A stretch of 52,852 bases of DNA from an uncultured Dorea sp. (GTDB lineage: Bacteria; Bacillota; Clostridia; Lachnospirales; Lachnospiraceae): positions 1 to 52,852 of the forward strand of contig CAJTQA010000022.1 in assembly GCA_910578455.1 (NCBI GenBank). The letters run 5' to 3'. Below the pieces are notes generated by a model, which saw only the letters and a program-made list of their open reading frames with translations, ran no database searches and was not told the origin of the DNA. Numbering within the stretch: the first letter of the stretch is position 1; every line of letters starts with the position of its first letter. Below are positions 31,134 to 39,417 of this stretch, in pieces. The translations under genes and the position numbers were made by a program.

Positions 31134-32553
31134 CCTGACCGTCCTCTCCTTCGTCTGTGTACGTATCTCCTGAACCGCCGTCCCCACTCCCGGCATTGTC
31201 ATCTCCCGGCTCACTTCCTTTGTTTTCGGCGTCCGCATCTCCCGTACCGCTGTCCTGGCTTTCAGCATCCGTCTCTTCCAAGCCGCCGTCCCGGCTTTCG
31301 GCATCGGTATCTCCCGACCCGCCGTCTGCGCCTCCGGCATCCGTTTCCCCGGACTGGCTGGCAGAAACCGCCGCACTCCCTGCCGTAGTCTGAACGGCCG
31401 GCGTGTCCGGCCGGATTTCCAGCACCTTGCCGACAGATGAATCCGTCACAAAAGAATTTCCGCTGTACAGGAACAATATGCCGGTAAAGTTTCTCCCCTC
31501 CATGACATCCTCAAGATTCCCCTTATAAAGCGACGGGTCTATCATGACAATCTCACGGTAATAGGGAACTAGAAAAGGAATCAGGCAGTTTGCATAGGAA
31601 TCCTTGAAAACGAGCAGGCGATCCGCGCTCTCCGCCGTAGTCCTGATGTCCAGCATGCCGTGGTCTCCGCCCAGGAACAGAGAATACTTATCCCGCCCGT
31701 CCAGTTTTGATCTGTCATAGAGAGTGGCGGACTTCATATTTTCATCCGCATCCGTCACAAGCACTTCCAGATTATCTTTCAGGCTGTCCGGCGCATAGAT
31801 GCTGATTGAATCCTCATAATTCTTCCCGTACCCGCTTTTCTGGGCAAGAGAGCCTGAAAAGTCATTGTTCACCACATAAGGCTCAAGTTTCGGAGCCTTT
31901 GAAACATCCAGCCCCATCGCCTGCGCCAAGACTTCGTACCCATACTGCGCTCCCAAAGTCGTCCAGTTTTTGTCCGTCCTGTAATAGATATCTTCATCTC
32001 TGTGTTTTTTCAGCGTCTTTCGCACATCTACCCAGTTGATGCCCGTTCCCAGCTTTTTTTCTATCTCTTCGAACTGCTTATCCTGATCCTCCCCAATGTG
32101 GTAGGCCGGCATCTTGTCCGGCAGTATGCTGGCAGCATTTGGAACAAGCATAAAATAGACAGGCACATTATAGTATGCCTCAGAAAACGCATTTACAGCC
32201 TCCAGATTTTTCTCAAGATTCTTTTTATCAGGTGCCGCGATCTCCTCCAGAAGGTATTCATCCTTTCCTTTCCAGATGCCGGACGAATCCCGCTTTCCAA
32301 ACAGCGTTTCCACGGACTCATTCAGAAAGGTGAACGCTCCCTTTCCGGCAAAACGCTCCTCAAAATATGTTTCGTAATCTTCCATATAGCTGCCGTCCAG
32401 AACTGCTGTTATCCTCAATGCTGGCTTATGCGCCTCCTTATTTCCAAAAATCAGGTTAAAAAGGCAGAGCACGGCAAGCACTCCAAAGAAAACAAGCGCC
32501 GTAATCTGTTTCGTATAAGTCTTTTTCTTTTTTGTTTTCTGTGTCTGCTCCAT
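31120..32553 (-). CDS. DHHW/AlgX-like exported protein of a polymer-acylation operon
   Basis: A 477-residue protein anchored by one N-terminal transmembrane helix (~16-37) and facing outward. It resembles DHHW/AlgJ/AlgX proteins, SGNH-like partners of MBOAT acyltransferases. The core shows YFMLVPNAASILPDKMP, the motif region YYRTDKNWTTLGAQYGY and FKDSYANCLIPFL with the presumed Ser. The family motif TDHHW reads TDKNW here (residues 193-197), so the catalytic His is missing. Residues 401-472 are six 12-residue acidic Gly/Asp/Glu repeats, a likely wall-spanning or surface-exposed tail. 30 bases after the MBOAT gene. Confidence 0.82.
   Translation of the reverse strand: MEQTQKTKKKKTYTKQITALVFFGVLAVLCLFNLIFGNKEAHKPALRITAVLDGSYMEDYETYFEERFAGKGAFTFLNESVETLFGKRDSSGIWKGKDEYLLEEIAAPDKKNLEKNLEAVNAFSEAYYNVPVYFMLVPNAASILPDKMPAYHIGEDQDKQFEEIEKKLGTGINWVDVRKTLKKHRDEDIYYRTDKNWTTLGAQYGYEVLAQAMGLDVSKAPKLEPYVVNNDFSGSLAQKSGYGKNYEDSISIYAPDSLKDNLEVLVTDADENMKSATLYDRSKLDGRDKYSLFLGGDHGMLDIRTTAESADRLLVFKDSYANCLIPFLVPYYREIVMIDPSLYKGNLEDVMEGRNFTGILFLYSGNSFVTDSSVGKVLEIRPDTPAVQTTAGSAAVSASQSGETDAGGADGGSGDTDAESRDGGLEETDAESQDSGTGDADAENKGSEPGDDNAGSGDGGSGDTYTDEGEDGQDEAE
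31138..31353. repeat. Six 36-base tandem units encoding the DHHW protein tail
   Basis: Six units of 12 codons, such as SGDTDAESRDGG, LEETDAESQDSG and TGDADAENKGSE. The units are degenerate, as expected for a drifting repeat that can change in number. The array ends 5 bases before the rluF start codon. Confidence 0.8.
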
Positions 32554-32583
32554 ATAAAGCTCCTAATCACTCTTTCTAAGCCG

Positions 32584-33975
32584 TTAAAACCGGAAATAAA
32601 ACAATTCATGCCCGGAACCTGCGATGATTCCTGCAACACTTAATAAAAACAAGCTAATATACGCCGCACAGTTAAGTACAACCTTCCATCTTGTTCCTCC
32701 ACGCAGCAGCCATTCGTAAGTGCGGTGCGCCAAAGGCAAGGAAAATACAAACGCCGCTGCCCACAACATTCCGTAGCCTGTAACAATTGAAACTGCTTTT
32801 GAATCCACGAATCCGTTTCCCCCGATGCCCGCCATAAGCCCAAGGTAGGAAAATGCCTTCCCTGCCGACGCGTTAAAGAAAAATGCCCAGCCGACCATCA
32901 AAAGCAGCATTGTAAAAAACCATCGGATTATCTTTGGTATCTTTGCCAGGCTTTCTCCAAGCACAAAGCCTTCTAAAAATAAAAGCACTGCAAAATAGAT
33001 TCCCCACACAACAGACGATGTGCCAAACCCATGCCAGATGCCGATCAGCACCCACGTTGCCAGGAGGCTGAAAAAACCCATGCTGCCTCCCGGGTTCCCT
33101 TTGCAGAGAGGAAGATAGACATATGAGCAGAACCATTTCCACAAAGTGGACATCCATCTTCCCCAAAAATCCATGATTCCAACGGACATAAAAGGATGAT
33201 CTACATTATCCGGCAGCTCAAACCCAAACATCTTTCCAAGCCCTAACGCCATGTCGCAGTATCCCCCAAAGGAAAAATACATCTGCATAGAAAATGCAAG
33301 GCAGCCAAGCCATGCACTGGCAGCCGACATCTGGGAAGGCGGGAACAGCTGAATTGTCTGGAATACCCTCCACAGCATATTCCCCAAAATTACTTTTTTC
33401 GACATTCCCCTGATAAAAAAAAGCACTCCCTCCGAAAAACGCCCCCAGGAAAACTTCCGTTTTGCAATCTGTTTTTCAAAATCGCCGCACGACACAAGAG
33501 GCCCTGCCGTCACTTTGGGAAACATCGCGATCAGAACCGCAGCATCTATAATATTTTTTTTCGGCCTTACTTCGCCGCGGTATACGTCTATAATGTAACC
33601 TATACTCTGAAGCATAAAGAAAGACACGCCAACAGGCACCAGAAACCACCGGCTCTCTGCAAGCCCGTTCCCTGCCATCCCAAGCACATCTCTGGCATAT
33701 TTGCATACAGCAAGCAAAAGCACGTCTCCCCCTGCCACAGCAAGCGCAAACGTCCTCCTGGATTTTTTATGTTTTCCCGCAACCGCCAGCGCCCCCGCAT
33801 AGTTCCATATGATCGCCCCTGCCAGAACTGCTGTGTGAACCGGCTCTCCCCACGCGTAAAAGGCCAGGCTCTCAAACACCAGTGTCAGGTTCTTAAATTT
33901 TGCTGGCGTAACGTAATACAATATAAGTGATATTGGTAAAAAGATAAATATAAATACCGTACTGTCAAATGCCAT
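32584..33975 (-). CDS. MBOAT-family O-acyltransferase (AlgI/DltB-like)
   Basis: A 463-residue membrane protein with roughly ten to twelve helices, starting with FIFLPISLILYYVTPAKFKN. The conserved membrane His is present in IGIWHGFGTSSVVWG (His315). The second motif, usually FWRRWH, reads DFWGRWMSTL (Met275). Such proteins pass acetyl or other acyl groups across the membrane to an exported partner that modifies a surface polysaccharide. The DHHW gene follows 30 bases downstream and the SGNH-like gene lies 12 bases upstream. The acyl group and polymer are unknown. Confidence 0.9.
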   Translation of the reverse strand: MAFDSTVFIFIFLPISLILYYVTPAKFKNLTLVFESLAFYAWGEPVHTAVLAGAIIWNYAGALAVAGKHKKSRRTFALAVAGGDVLLLAVCKYARDVLGMAGNGLAESRWFLVPVGVSFFMLQSIGYIIDVYRGEVRPKKNIIDAAVLIAMFPKVTAGPLVSCGDFEKQIAKRKFSWGRFSEGVLFFIRGMSKKVILGNMLWRVFQTIQLFPPSQMSAASAWLGCLAFSMQMYFSFGGYCDMALGLGKMFGFELPDNVDHPFMSVGIMDFWGRWMSTLWKWFCSYVYLPLCKGNPGGSMGFFSLLATWVLIGIWHGFGTSSVVWGIYFAVLLFLEGFVLGESLAKIPKIIRWFFTMLLLMVGWAFFFNASAGKAFSYLGLMAGIGGNGFVDSKAVSIVTGYGMLWAAAFVFSLPLAHRTYEWLLRGGTRWKVVLNCAAYISLFLLSVAGIIAGSGHELFYFRF

Positions 33976-33987
33976 ACGTAATGCTCC

Positions 33988-34809
33988 TTAAAGATTCGCC
34001 GTCTCCACCGCACGGTTTATCCATGCGGTATAATATTTCCTTCTCATCCTCTTGCCGTCATCCTTGTAACAGTCCTCCGTAACCAGATCGCTGTTATCAA
34101 GGAATACTACCCCTGCCTCCTTACAGACGGAGTCCAGCCTTTTATTAAACTCCGGGATGTCTGCCAGTGTTTCCGTCTCTGCGATCGCTTTCTGCTGCAC
34201 AGGGAGGATGCTGTTTACATAAATCTTTGTATCCGGCAGCGCCTCTTTCACTTTTTCCAGGAAATTCCTATAATCCTCCTCAAAGATATCTGCGCTTCCC
34301 TCTTCCAGCGCCACGTCATTTGAGCCGATCTGCAAAAAGAGCACCTCCGGCTTTCTCGCCGCCGCGGCCTGAAGGTTTTCCGTCACTCCGGTTCCGTCCA
34401 TGTCATGGACGCAGGCAGATTCTCTCGCCAGCACAAAAGATTCCCCGAGAAGTTCCTGCTCATAGACTCCCTGCGCCAGAAAATCCCCGAAAATAATAGT
34501 ATTTTCAAATTTTTCATTAATAGGCCGTTTATTCCTCTCCTCTATGGCACGCGCCTCTTCCGCCTCAAGCGCCTCTATCTTTTTTTCCGTCTCTTTTACG
34601 CTTGCCTTTTCCATCGCCTCAAGTTTCGCCACGCCTTTTGTGATGTCCGGGCGGGGATTCATAGATTTTATCCCTACAAGCGATGCTCCCATGACAAAAA
34701 GCAGAAGGACAAGTATGATTGCCATTTTTAGGACTCTGTCTTCATTATTGTAACTTTTATTACCGTTTTTATTTCTTTTTTGTTTTTTCTTTCCTGTATT
34801 TACCGCCAT
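33988..34809 (-). CDS. Membrane-anchored SGNH-like protein lacking catalytic Ser and His
   Basis: A 273-residue protein with a Lys-rich N-terminus, one transmembrane helix (~29-46), a short coiled segment, and an SGNH-hydrolase-like domain from ~100. Block III is intact (LQIGSNDVALEEG). Block I, normally GDS, reads FGDFLAQG with Phe110 where the nucleophile Ser should be. Block V, normally DGIH, reads DGKRM with Arg254 at the His. So the fold is recognisable but the hydrolase or esterase triad is not. The start at 34809 has GGAG 9 bases upstream. First gene of the acylation operon, with a strong promoter. Confidence 0.82.
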   Translation of the reverse strand: MAVNTGKKKQKRNKNGNKSYNNEDRVLKMAIILVLLLFVMGASLVGIKSMNPRPDITKGVAKLEAMEKASVKETEKKIEALEAEEARAIEERNKRPINEKFENTIIFGDFLAQGVYEQELLGESFVLARESACVHDMDGTGVTENLQAAAARKPEVLFLQIGSNDVALEEGSADIFEEDYRNFLEKVKEALPDTKIYVNSILPVQQKAIAETETLADIPEFNKRLDSVCKEAGVVFLDNSDLVTEDCYKDDGKRMRRKYYTAWINRAVETANL

Positions 34810-34833
34810 ATCTTTTTCTCCATCATACAAGAT

Positions 34834-34862
34834 ATTGTACTGTTTCCTCAGGCAAAAGTCAA
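34834..34862 (-). promoter_or_regulatory. Promoter of the SGNH-MBOAT-DHHW operon
   Basis: Reading leftward, TTGACT (34857-34862), 17 bases, TACAAT (34834-34839), 25 bases before the start codon. This promoter could serve everything from here to clpX. Confidence 0.7.
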
Positions 34863-34888
34863 ATTATGATGCAATTTAACCAGAATCC

Positions 34889-34897
34889 TGTTATAAT
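34889..34897 (+). promoter_or_regulatory. Promoter of the DUF5721-like gene
   Basis: Extended -10 TGTTATAAT with TATAAT at 34892-34897, 21 bases before the ATG. The -35 is weak. Confidence 0.55.
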
Positions 34898-34918
34898 TTT
34901 ACGAAAGGAGCAACGACT

Positions 34919-35395
34919 ATGATTATCTTAAACTTAAAAACAAAAAATTTCATGCAGCATCTTCTTCTGAAACCCACTTTCGATGCATTTTCTCTTATAG
35001 AGGGAGAAGTTACTACTTACAATACTTTTAAAATAGACGGCTATATCCACAAAAACTTTTTCGAGGATGCCCCTCCGGCAGAGTATTCCCTCTGGGCAGA
35101 TTTGAGAGACTTCTGTTTTCAGATCATTCGAGGGAAAAGGACGCCCCTTGCATTCAAGTTTGTCCTTTCCCTTCCGAAAGAGCGTTTTGAGGATTTTCTT
35201 TCCGGGCAGGGTGTAACCGGCATAGTCTCCTCCGACATCCAGGGAATGTACATAAATATCAGGTACAGCGGAAGCCTTCTCCAATGCGCCACCGGCATCT
35301 CTTTCAAAAGTTTCGTAATGGACAAAACGCTGGACGGCATCTGGGATTCCTACGTAAAGAAGTTCTTTTTAAATCATGAAATTGACTTTGAATAA
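34919..35395 (+). CDS. DUF5721-like conserved protein, function unknown
   Basis: A 158-residue cytosolic protein. It resembles a family common in Lachnospiraceae and annotated as DUF5721. Recognisable parts are LKTKNFMQHLLLKPTFDAF at the N-terminus, the TYNTFKIDGYIHKNFF segment, and a C-terminal half rich in beta strand (YINIRYSGSLLQCATGISFK). No catalytic motif or membrane segment is seen. GGAG precedes the ATG. It is monocistronic, with its own promoter and a terminator at 35428. Family name given from memory. Confidence 0.7.
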   Translation: MIILNLKTKNFMQHLLLKPTFDAFSLIEGEVTTYNTFKIDGYIHKNFFEDAPPAEYSLWADLRDFCFQIIRGKRTPLAFKFVLSLPKERFEDFLSGQGVTGIVSSDIQGMYINIRYSGSLLQCATGISFKSFVMDKTLDGIWDSYVKKFFLNHEIDFE

Positions 35396-35427
35396 ATATC
35401 CTCACATATTTTTTCACATAAGTAAGA

Positions 35428-35456
35428 GCAGACATTGCAGCATGTCTGCCCTTTTC
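35428..35456 (+). terminator. Terminator of the DUF5721-like gene
   Basis: Arms GCAGACAT (35428-35435) and ATGTCTGC (35442-35449), 6-base loop, then CCTTTTCTT. It also lies after the convergent C39 peptidase gene. Confidence 0.7.
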
Positions 35457-35476
35457 TTATAATATAGCTTTTCCTG

Positions 35477-36403
35477 TCAGTCCGCCTTATATACCCAGAT
35501 AGATTTTATCTGACCCTTGATTTTTGAATATTCCCAGACTTTATCACTGTTTTTCTGGCTGAAGGGATCGTGAACCTTTACTTTCCCGTCCTCATACCCT
35601 GCCAGGACGATAAAATGCCCTTTCTTCGTAAAATCTCCAGGCCCTACGCTGCATATCATGGGATGGCCTGCTTTCAGCTCTTTTGCCACAAAATCTTCCG
35701 AAACATCTCCCCCGTAAGTTTTTATGCCCCAATGCTCCCCTCCCTCGCTCATAAGTGCCCAGTAAGTGTTATTATCTTCATCAATATATCCTTTTTTCTC
35801 ACTGTATGCCGCCACTTTCACCGGCGTCACCGTGACATCCCCCGTAAGCCCCGCTATTACCATGGACATAGCTGTCGGCCCGCAGCCGCAGTTGGCGATA
35901 AACCCGGTTCCGTAGGACGCATGCCCCCATCTCTCATCCCACTGGAGGAGCTGGGGGATCTCTCCTTTCTCCAGATGGCCGCTCACAGTCTCTGCCGGCG
36001 GCTTATCCTTATTCTTTCCATAATGTTCGACAAAATCCACTGTCTCTTTATTCTTCTTAAGCAGGCTTATGATATCTTCCGGATATCCTGCTTCCTGCGC
36101 CTCTTCCCTTACCCGTTTAATACGCTCCTTTTTCGTTTCATTGTCCGACACTGAGCCAATAGCTGCCTCTCCGATCTTTCTCGCCGCGTCAGCCGACACC
36201 TCGCCCTTTATCACGCTGTTCTCAGCCGCTGCCGCCTGCCTCCGCTTTTCTTCCTCCGCCGCTTTCGTGCTGTTATATGTCACAATAAGGGCAATGGCCA
36301 AAACCGCTAAGACCCCGCTGAGAACAATCTTTCTCTTAAGCTCCTGCTTTCTTCTTCTTGTTCTGAGGTTATGGCGTTGTCCGGGTGTAATATGTTCTCT
36401 CAT
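35477..36403 (-). CDS. Exported C39-type (papain-like) cysteine peptidase
   Basis: A 308-residue protein with a basic N-terminus and one transmembrane helix or signal anchor (~29-46). A helical stalk (~50-125) precedes a C39_2 peptidase-like domain. The catalytic Cys is in NCGCGPTAMSMVI, the His in KKGHFIVLAGYED and the Asp or Asn partner in KVHDPFSQK. EIPQLLQWDERWGHASYG before the Cys is typical of this family. It should act outside the membrane on peptides or peptidoglycan; no bacteriocin or ABC exporter gene is nearby. The ATG at 36403 has AGAGG 9 bases upstream, better than an upstream ATG at 36439. Confidence 0.85.
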   Translation of the reverse strand: MREHITPGQRHNLRTRRRKQELKRKIVLSGVLAVLAIALIVTYNSTKAAEEEKRRQAAAAENSVIKGEVSADAARKIGEAAIGSVSDNETKKERIKRVREEAQEAGYPEDIISLLKKNKETVDFVEHYGKNKDKPPAETVSGHLEKGEIPQLLQWDERWGHASYGTGFIANCGCGPTAMSMVIAGLTGDVTVTPVKVAAYSEKKGYIDEDNNTYWALMSEGGEHWGIKTYGGDVSEDFVAKELKAGHPMICSVGPGDFTKKGHFIVLAGYEDGKVKVHDPFSQKNSDKVWEYSKIKGQIKSIWVYKAD

Positions 36404-36488
36404 ATCATCTTCCTCTCTTGCTTGGAGCTTATTATACATGATGCGCTCTTTTATTACAACTTATATAATTCTTAAATTTCCCAGCTTC

Positions 36489-36517
36489 TTGCCATTTAAT
36501 CTCTATTGTGCTATATT
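36489..36517 (+). promoter_or_regulatory. Promoter of the esterase-esterase-ATP-grasp operon
   Basis: TTGCCA (36489-36494), a 17-base spacer and TATATT (36512-36517), 33 bases before the first ATG. No gene lies in the gap upstream. Confidence 0.6.
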
Positions 36518-36550
36518 TTTTGGGTAGACATTTTTTTGGAGGCACACGTA

Positions 36551-37327
36551 ATGGTAAATTATTGGGATATCAAAATTCCGGAGCTTACAGGCGAGGAATC
36601 GAGGAAAGCTTACATTTACCTTCCGGATTCCTATCAGCACGAAAACGCAAAGCGCTACCCGGTACTTTATATGTTTGACGGCCACAATGTCTTCTTTGAT
36701 TCTCACGCGACTTACGGAAAATGCTGGGGAATGAAAGAATACATGGACAAGACAGGGCTGCAGCTCATCATCGTCGCTGTAGAGTGCAACCACAGCCCTG
36801 ATTTCGGGCGCCTTAAGGAATATGCGCCGTTTACTTTTTCCTCCCCGGAGTTCGGAACAATTGCAGGGAAAGGGCGCGTTACCATGAACTGGTTCGTGGA
36901 TACGCTCAAGCCGGAGATTGACCAGGCTTACCGCACCTTTCCGGACAGGGAGCACACCTTTATCGCCGGAAGCTCCATGGGCGGTCTTATGAGCCTTTAC
37001 GCCGTCCTCGAATACAATCATGTATTTTCCCGGGCAGGAGTGCATTCCCCTTCCCTCTGGACAGATTTCAACCGGGTAAAGATGCTCATCAGGACTTCTC
37101 TCATACGGAAAGATACGGTTGTCTACATGGATTACGGCGAGCTTGAGGCAGCCTCCCATCCCGGCATTCTGCGCGCGTTTCAAAAAACTGCCGGCCTGCT
37201 CCTTGAAAAGGATGTTCTCCTGACATGCAGGATCGTGCCGGACGGTTATCACAATGAAGCGACCTGGGAAAAGCAGCTGCCGTTTATGCTCCAGACGATT
37301 ACATACGGCATTGAAAACAATTTATAG
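36551..37327 (+). CDS. Alpha/beta-hydrolase esterase (Fes/esterase D-like)
   Basis: A 258-residue cytosolic hydrolase of the putative-esterase family. The nucleophile Ser is in FIAGSSMGGLMSLYAV, preceded by the strand KRYPVLYMFDGHNVFF and followed by PDGYHNEATWEKQLP with the probable catalytic His. GGAGG lies 8 bases before the ATG at 36551, whereas the longer frame from 36506 has no ribosome binding site. First of three genes that appear to form one operon; the second begins 12 bases after its stop. Substrate unknown. Confidence 0.85.
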   Translation: MVNYWDIKIPELTGEESRKAYIYLPDSYQHENAKRYPVLYMFDGHNVFFDSHATYGKCWGMKEYMDKTGLQLIIVAVECNHSPDFGRLKEYAPFTFSSPEFGTIAGKGRVTMNWFVDTLKPEIDQAYRTFPDREHTFIAGSSMGGLMSLYAVLEYNHVFSRAGVHSPSLWTDFNRVKMLIRTSLIRKDTVVYMDYGELEAASHPGILRAFQKTAGLLLEKDVLLTCRIVPDGYHNEATWEKQLPFMLQTITYGIENNL

Positions 37328-37339
37328 AAAGGCCAGATT

Positions 37340-38098
37340 ATGCAAGTACAGTATTTAAAAGACTACAGCCCCGCCCTTGGACGTGATATGGAATGCAAGA
37401 TATACGGCCATGCGGGAAGGCCCGTTTTATTCATACCATGCCAGGACGGGCGTTTTTATGACTTTGAAAATTTCAAAATGACGGATGCCTGGGCGCCGTG
37501 GATTGATTCCGGCCAGGTCATGGTATTTTCCATTGACACTATGGATGCCGAGTCCTGGTCCGACAGGCTCCGGGATCCTTATTGGCGCATCCGCCGCTAC
37601 GACAGCTGGATCCGCTATATTACCGATGAGCTTGTTCCCTACATCCGAAGCGTTGCCAATGAACGGAACGGGTGGGAGGGATATCCGGGCGTCATCGTGA
37701 CCGGGTGCAGCCTCGGAGCCACCCATGCCGCCAACCTTTTCCTTCGCCGCCCCGACCTCTTTGACGGCCTTCTGGCATTAAGCGGAATTTACACCTCCGA
37801 ATACGGTTTTGGCACCTACATGGACGAGGTTGTCTACAACAACTCTCCTGTCCATTTCCTCCCGAACATGCCGGCAGACCATCCGTTTATCGAGCTGTAC
37901 AACAAGAAAAACGCAATTCTCTGCGTCGGCCAGGGCCCTTGGGAGCTGCCCGACGAGACAAGAAGGCTGCACCATATCCTTATGGAAAAAGGAATTAACT
38001 GCTGGGTAGATTACTGGGGATTCGACTGTTCCCATGACTGGTACTGGTGGTATAAGCAGGTAGATTACTTCGTGCCTTTCCTTCTGGGCCTGAAGTAG
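37340..38098 (+). CDS. Second alpha/beta-hydrolase esterase of the operon
   Basis: A 252-residue hydrolase with the Ser nucleophile in IVTGCSLGATHAANLFL and a probable catalytic His in FDCSHDWYWWYKQ. It belongs to the same broad esterase class as its neighbour but shares little direct sequence, so it is not a fresh duplicate. The aromatic C-terminus (DWYWWYKQVDYFVPFL) may form part of the pocket. No signal peptide. An AAAGG site lies upstream of the ATG. Next gene 60 bases on is an ATP-grasp enzyme. Confidence 0.83.
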   Translation: MQVQYLKDYSPALGRDMECKIYGHAGRPVLFIPCQDGRFYDFENFKMTDAWAPWIDSGQVMVFSIDTMDAESWSDRLRDPYWRIRRYDSWIRYITDELVPYIRSVANERNGWEGYPGVIVTGCSLGATHAANLFLRRPDLFDGLLALSGIYTSEYGFGTYMDEVVYNNSPVHFLPNMPADHPFIELYNKKNAILCVGQGPWELPDETRRLHHILMEKGINCWVDYWGFDCSHDWYWWYKQVDYFVPFLLGLK

Positions 38099-38158
38099 CG
38101 CCCCGCCGGTTAAGATACAGACTGCTCCGGCAGCCAAGCATGCAAAGGAGAAAACTCT

Positions 38159-39385
38159 ATGAAAAACTTTATCTTCATATCCCCCAACTTCCCTGCCAAC
38201 TACTGGATGTTCTGCAGGGAGCTGAAAAACAACGGAATGAACGTCCTCGGTATCGGCGACCAGCCTTATGACGAGCTGTCGGCGGAATTAAAAGACAGCC
38301 TGAACGAGTATTACAAAGTTGGCAGCCTTGAAAACTATGAGGAAGTGTACCGCGGCGTTGCTTTCCTGATTTTCAAGCACGGAAAGATCGACTGGCTGGA
38401 ATCCAACAATGAATACTGGCTGGAGCGGGATGCCCGCCTCCGGACTGAATTCCACATCACCAGCGGATTCCAGGTCGAGGACATGCCCCGGATTAAATAT
38501 AAGTCAAAGATGAAAGAATATTACCAAAAGGCCGGCATCCCCACAGCCCGCTACCATCTCGTTGACAATTTTGACGGCTGCCGGAAATTCATTGATGAAG
38601 TCGGCTATCCAGTTGTTGCCAAACCGGACAACGGCGTAGGGGCTTCCCATACATTTAAGCTGGAAGACGACGCAGAGCTTGCATCATTCTTTGGAGCGAT
38701 GCTGCCGGACGTCACGTACATTATGGAAGAGTTCATAGACGGGGAGGTATGTTCCTATGACGCTGTCATCGGCTCTGACGGGGAGCCTATGTTCGAGACC
38801 GGAAATGTCACCCCCTACTCTATCATGGACATTGTGAACAATGCGGGAAACCTGGTCTATTACATCGTAAAGACCCTCTCTCCGGACGTGAGGGAGGCTG
38901 GCAGGAAAACGGCCAAAAGCTTTGGAGTCAGAAACCGTTTTATACACTTTGAATTCTTCCGGCTCCTGAAAGCCCATAAAGGGCTTGGGAAAAAGGGCGA
39001 CGTGATCGCCCTGGAAGTAAACATGCGCCCCTGCGGCGGGTTTACGCCGGACATGATCAATTTCAGCCACAGCACTAACATCTATAAGATCTGGGCAGAC
39101 ATGATCGCGTTCGGCCGTTCTACCATGCCTTCCGGCAAAGACCAGTTCTGCGCTTACGCAGGGCGGCGCGACGGAAAAGATTTTTCCCTCAGCCATGAGG
39201 AAATTCTGGAAAAGTACAGCCGCTGCCTTAAGATGGTAGAGCGCATCCCTGATGTTCTCTCCGGAGCTATGGGAAATCAGATGTATGTCGCAACGTTCCC
39301 CACCAGGAAAAAGATGGATGCATTTTACAATGATGTGCTGGAATGTAAAAAAGATGACAAGAAAAAAGAGAACCAAGAGAAGTAA
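38159..39385 (+). CDS. ATP-grasp carboxylate ligase
   Basis: A 408-residue ATP-grasp enzyme. The N-terminal ~100 residues form a Rossmann-like pre-ATP-grasp domain (FIFISPNFPANYW). ATP-grasp motifs are GYPVVAKPDNGVGASHTF (ATP-binding Lys and loop), TYIMEEFIDGEVCSYDAV and the metal site IALEVNMRPCGGFTPDM. It should join a carboxylate to an amine or other nucleophile with ATP via an acyl-phosphate. Substrates are not readable. It ends in a Lys/Glu-rich tail. Its operon contains two esterases and no carrier protein, transporter or peptide precursor I can see. Confidence 0.87.
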   Translation: MKNFIFISPNFPANYWMFCRELKNNGMNVLGIGDQPYDELSAELKDSLNEYYKVGSLENYEEVYRGVAFLIFKHGKIDWLESNNEYWLERDARLRTEFHITSGFQVEDMPRIKYKSKMKEYYQKAGIPTARYHLVDNFDGCRKFIDEVGYPVVAKPDNGVGASHTFKLEDDAELASFFGAMLPDVTYIMEEFIDGEVCSYDAVIGSDGEPMFETGNVTPYSIMDIVNNAGNLVYYIVKTLSPDVREAGRKTAKSFGVRNRFIHFEFFRLLKAHKGLGKKGDVIALEVNMRPCGGFTPDMINFSHSTNIYKIWADMIAFGRSTMPSGKDQFCAYAGRRDGKDFSLSHEEILEKYSRCLKMVERIPDVLSGAMGNQMYVATFPTRKKMDAFYNDVLECKKDDKKKENQEK

Positions 39386-39386
39386 A

Positions 39387-39410
39387 GGATGCCTGCGGCA
39401 TCCTTTTTTT
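39387..39410 (+). terminator. Terminator of the ATP-grasp operon
   Basis: Arms GGATGCC (39387-39393) and GGCATCC (39397-39403), 3-base loop, then seven T residues. Convergent dtd ends 8 bases further on. Confidence 0.9.
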
Positions 39411-39417
39411 CATATCA

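Noticed and set aside
30423..31376. Longer rluF extending into the DHHW gene
   Set aside because: The upstream part is the DHHW repeat tail read in another frame; the S4 domain begins at 31133.
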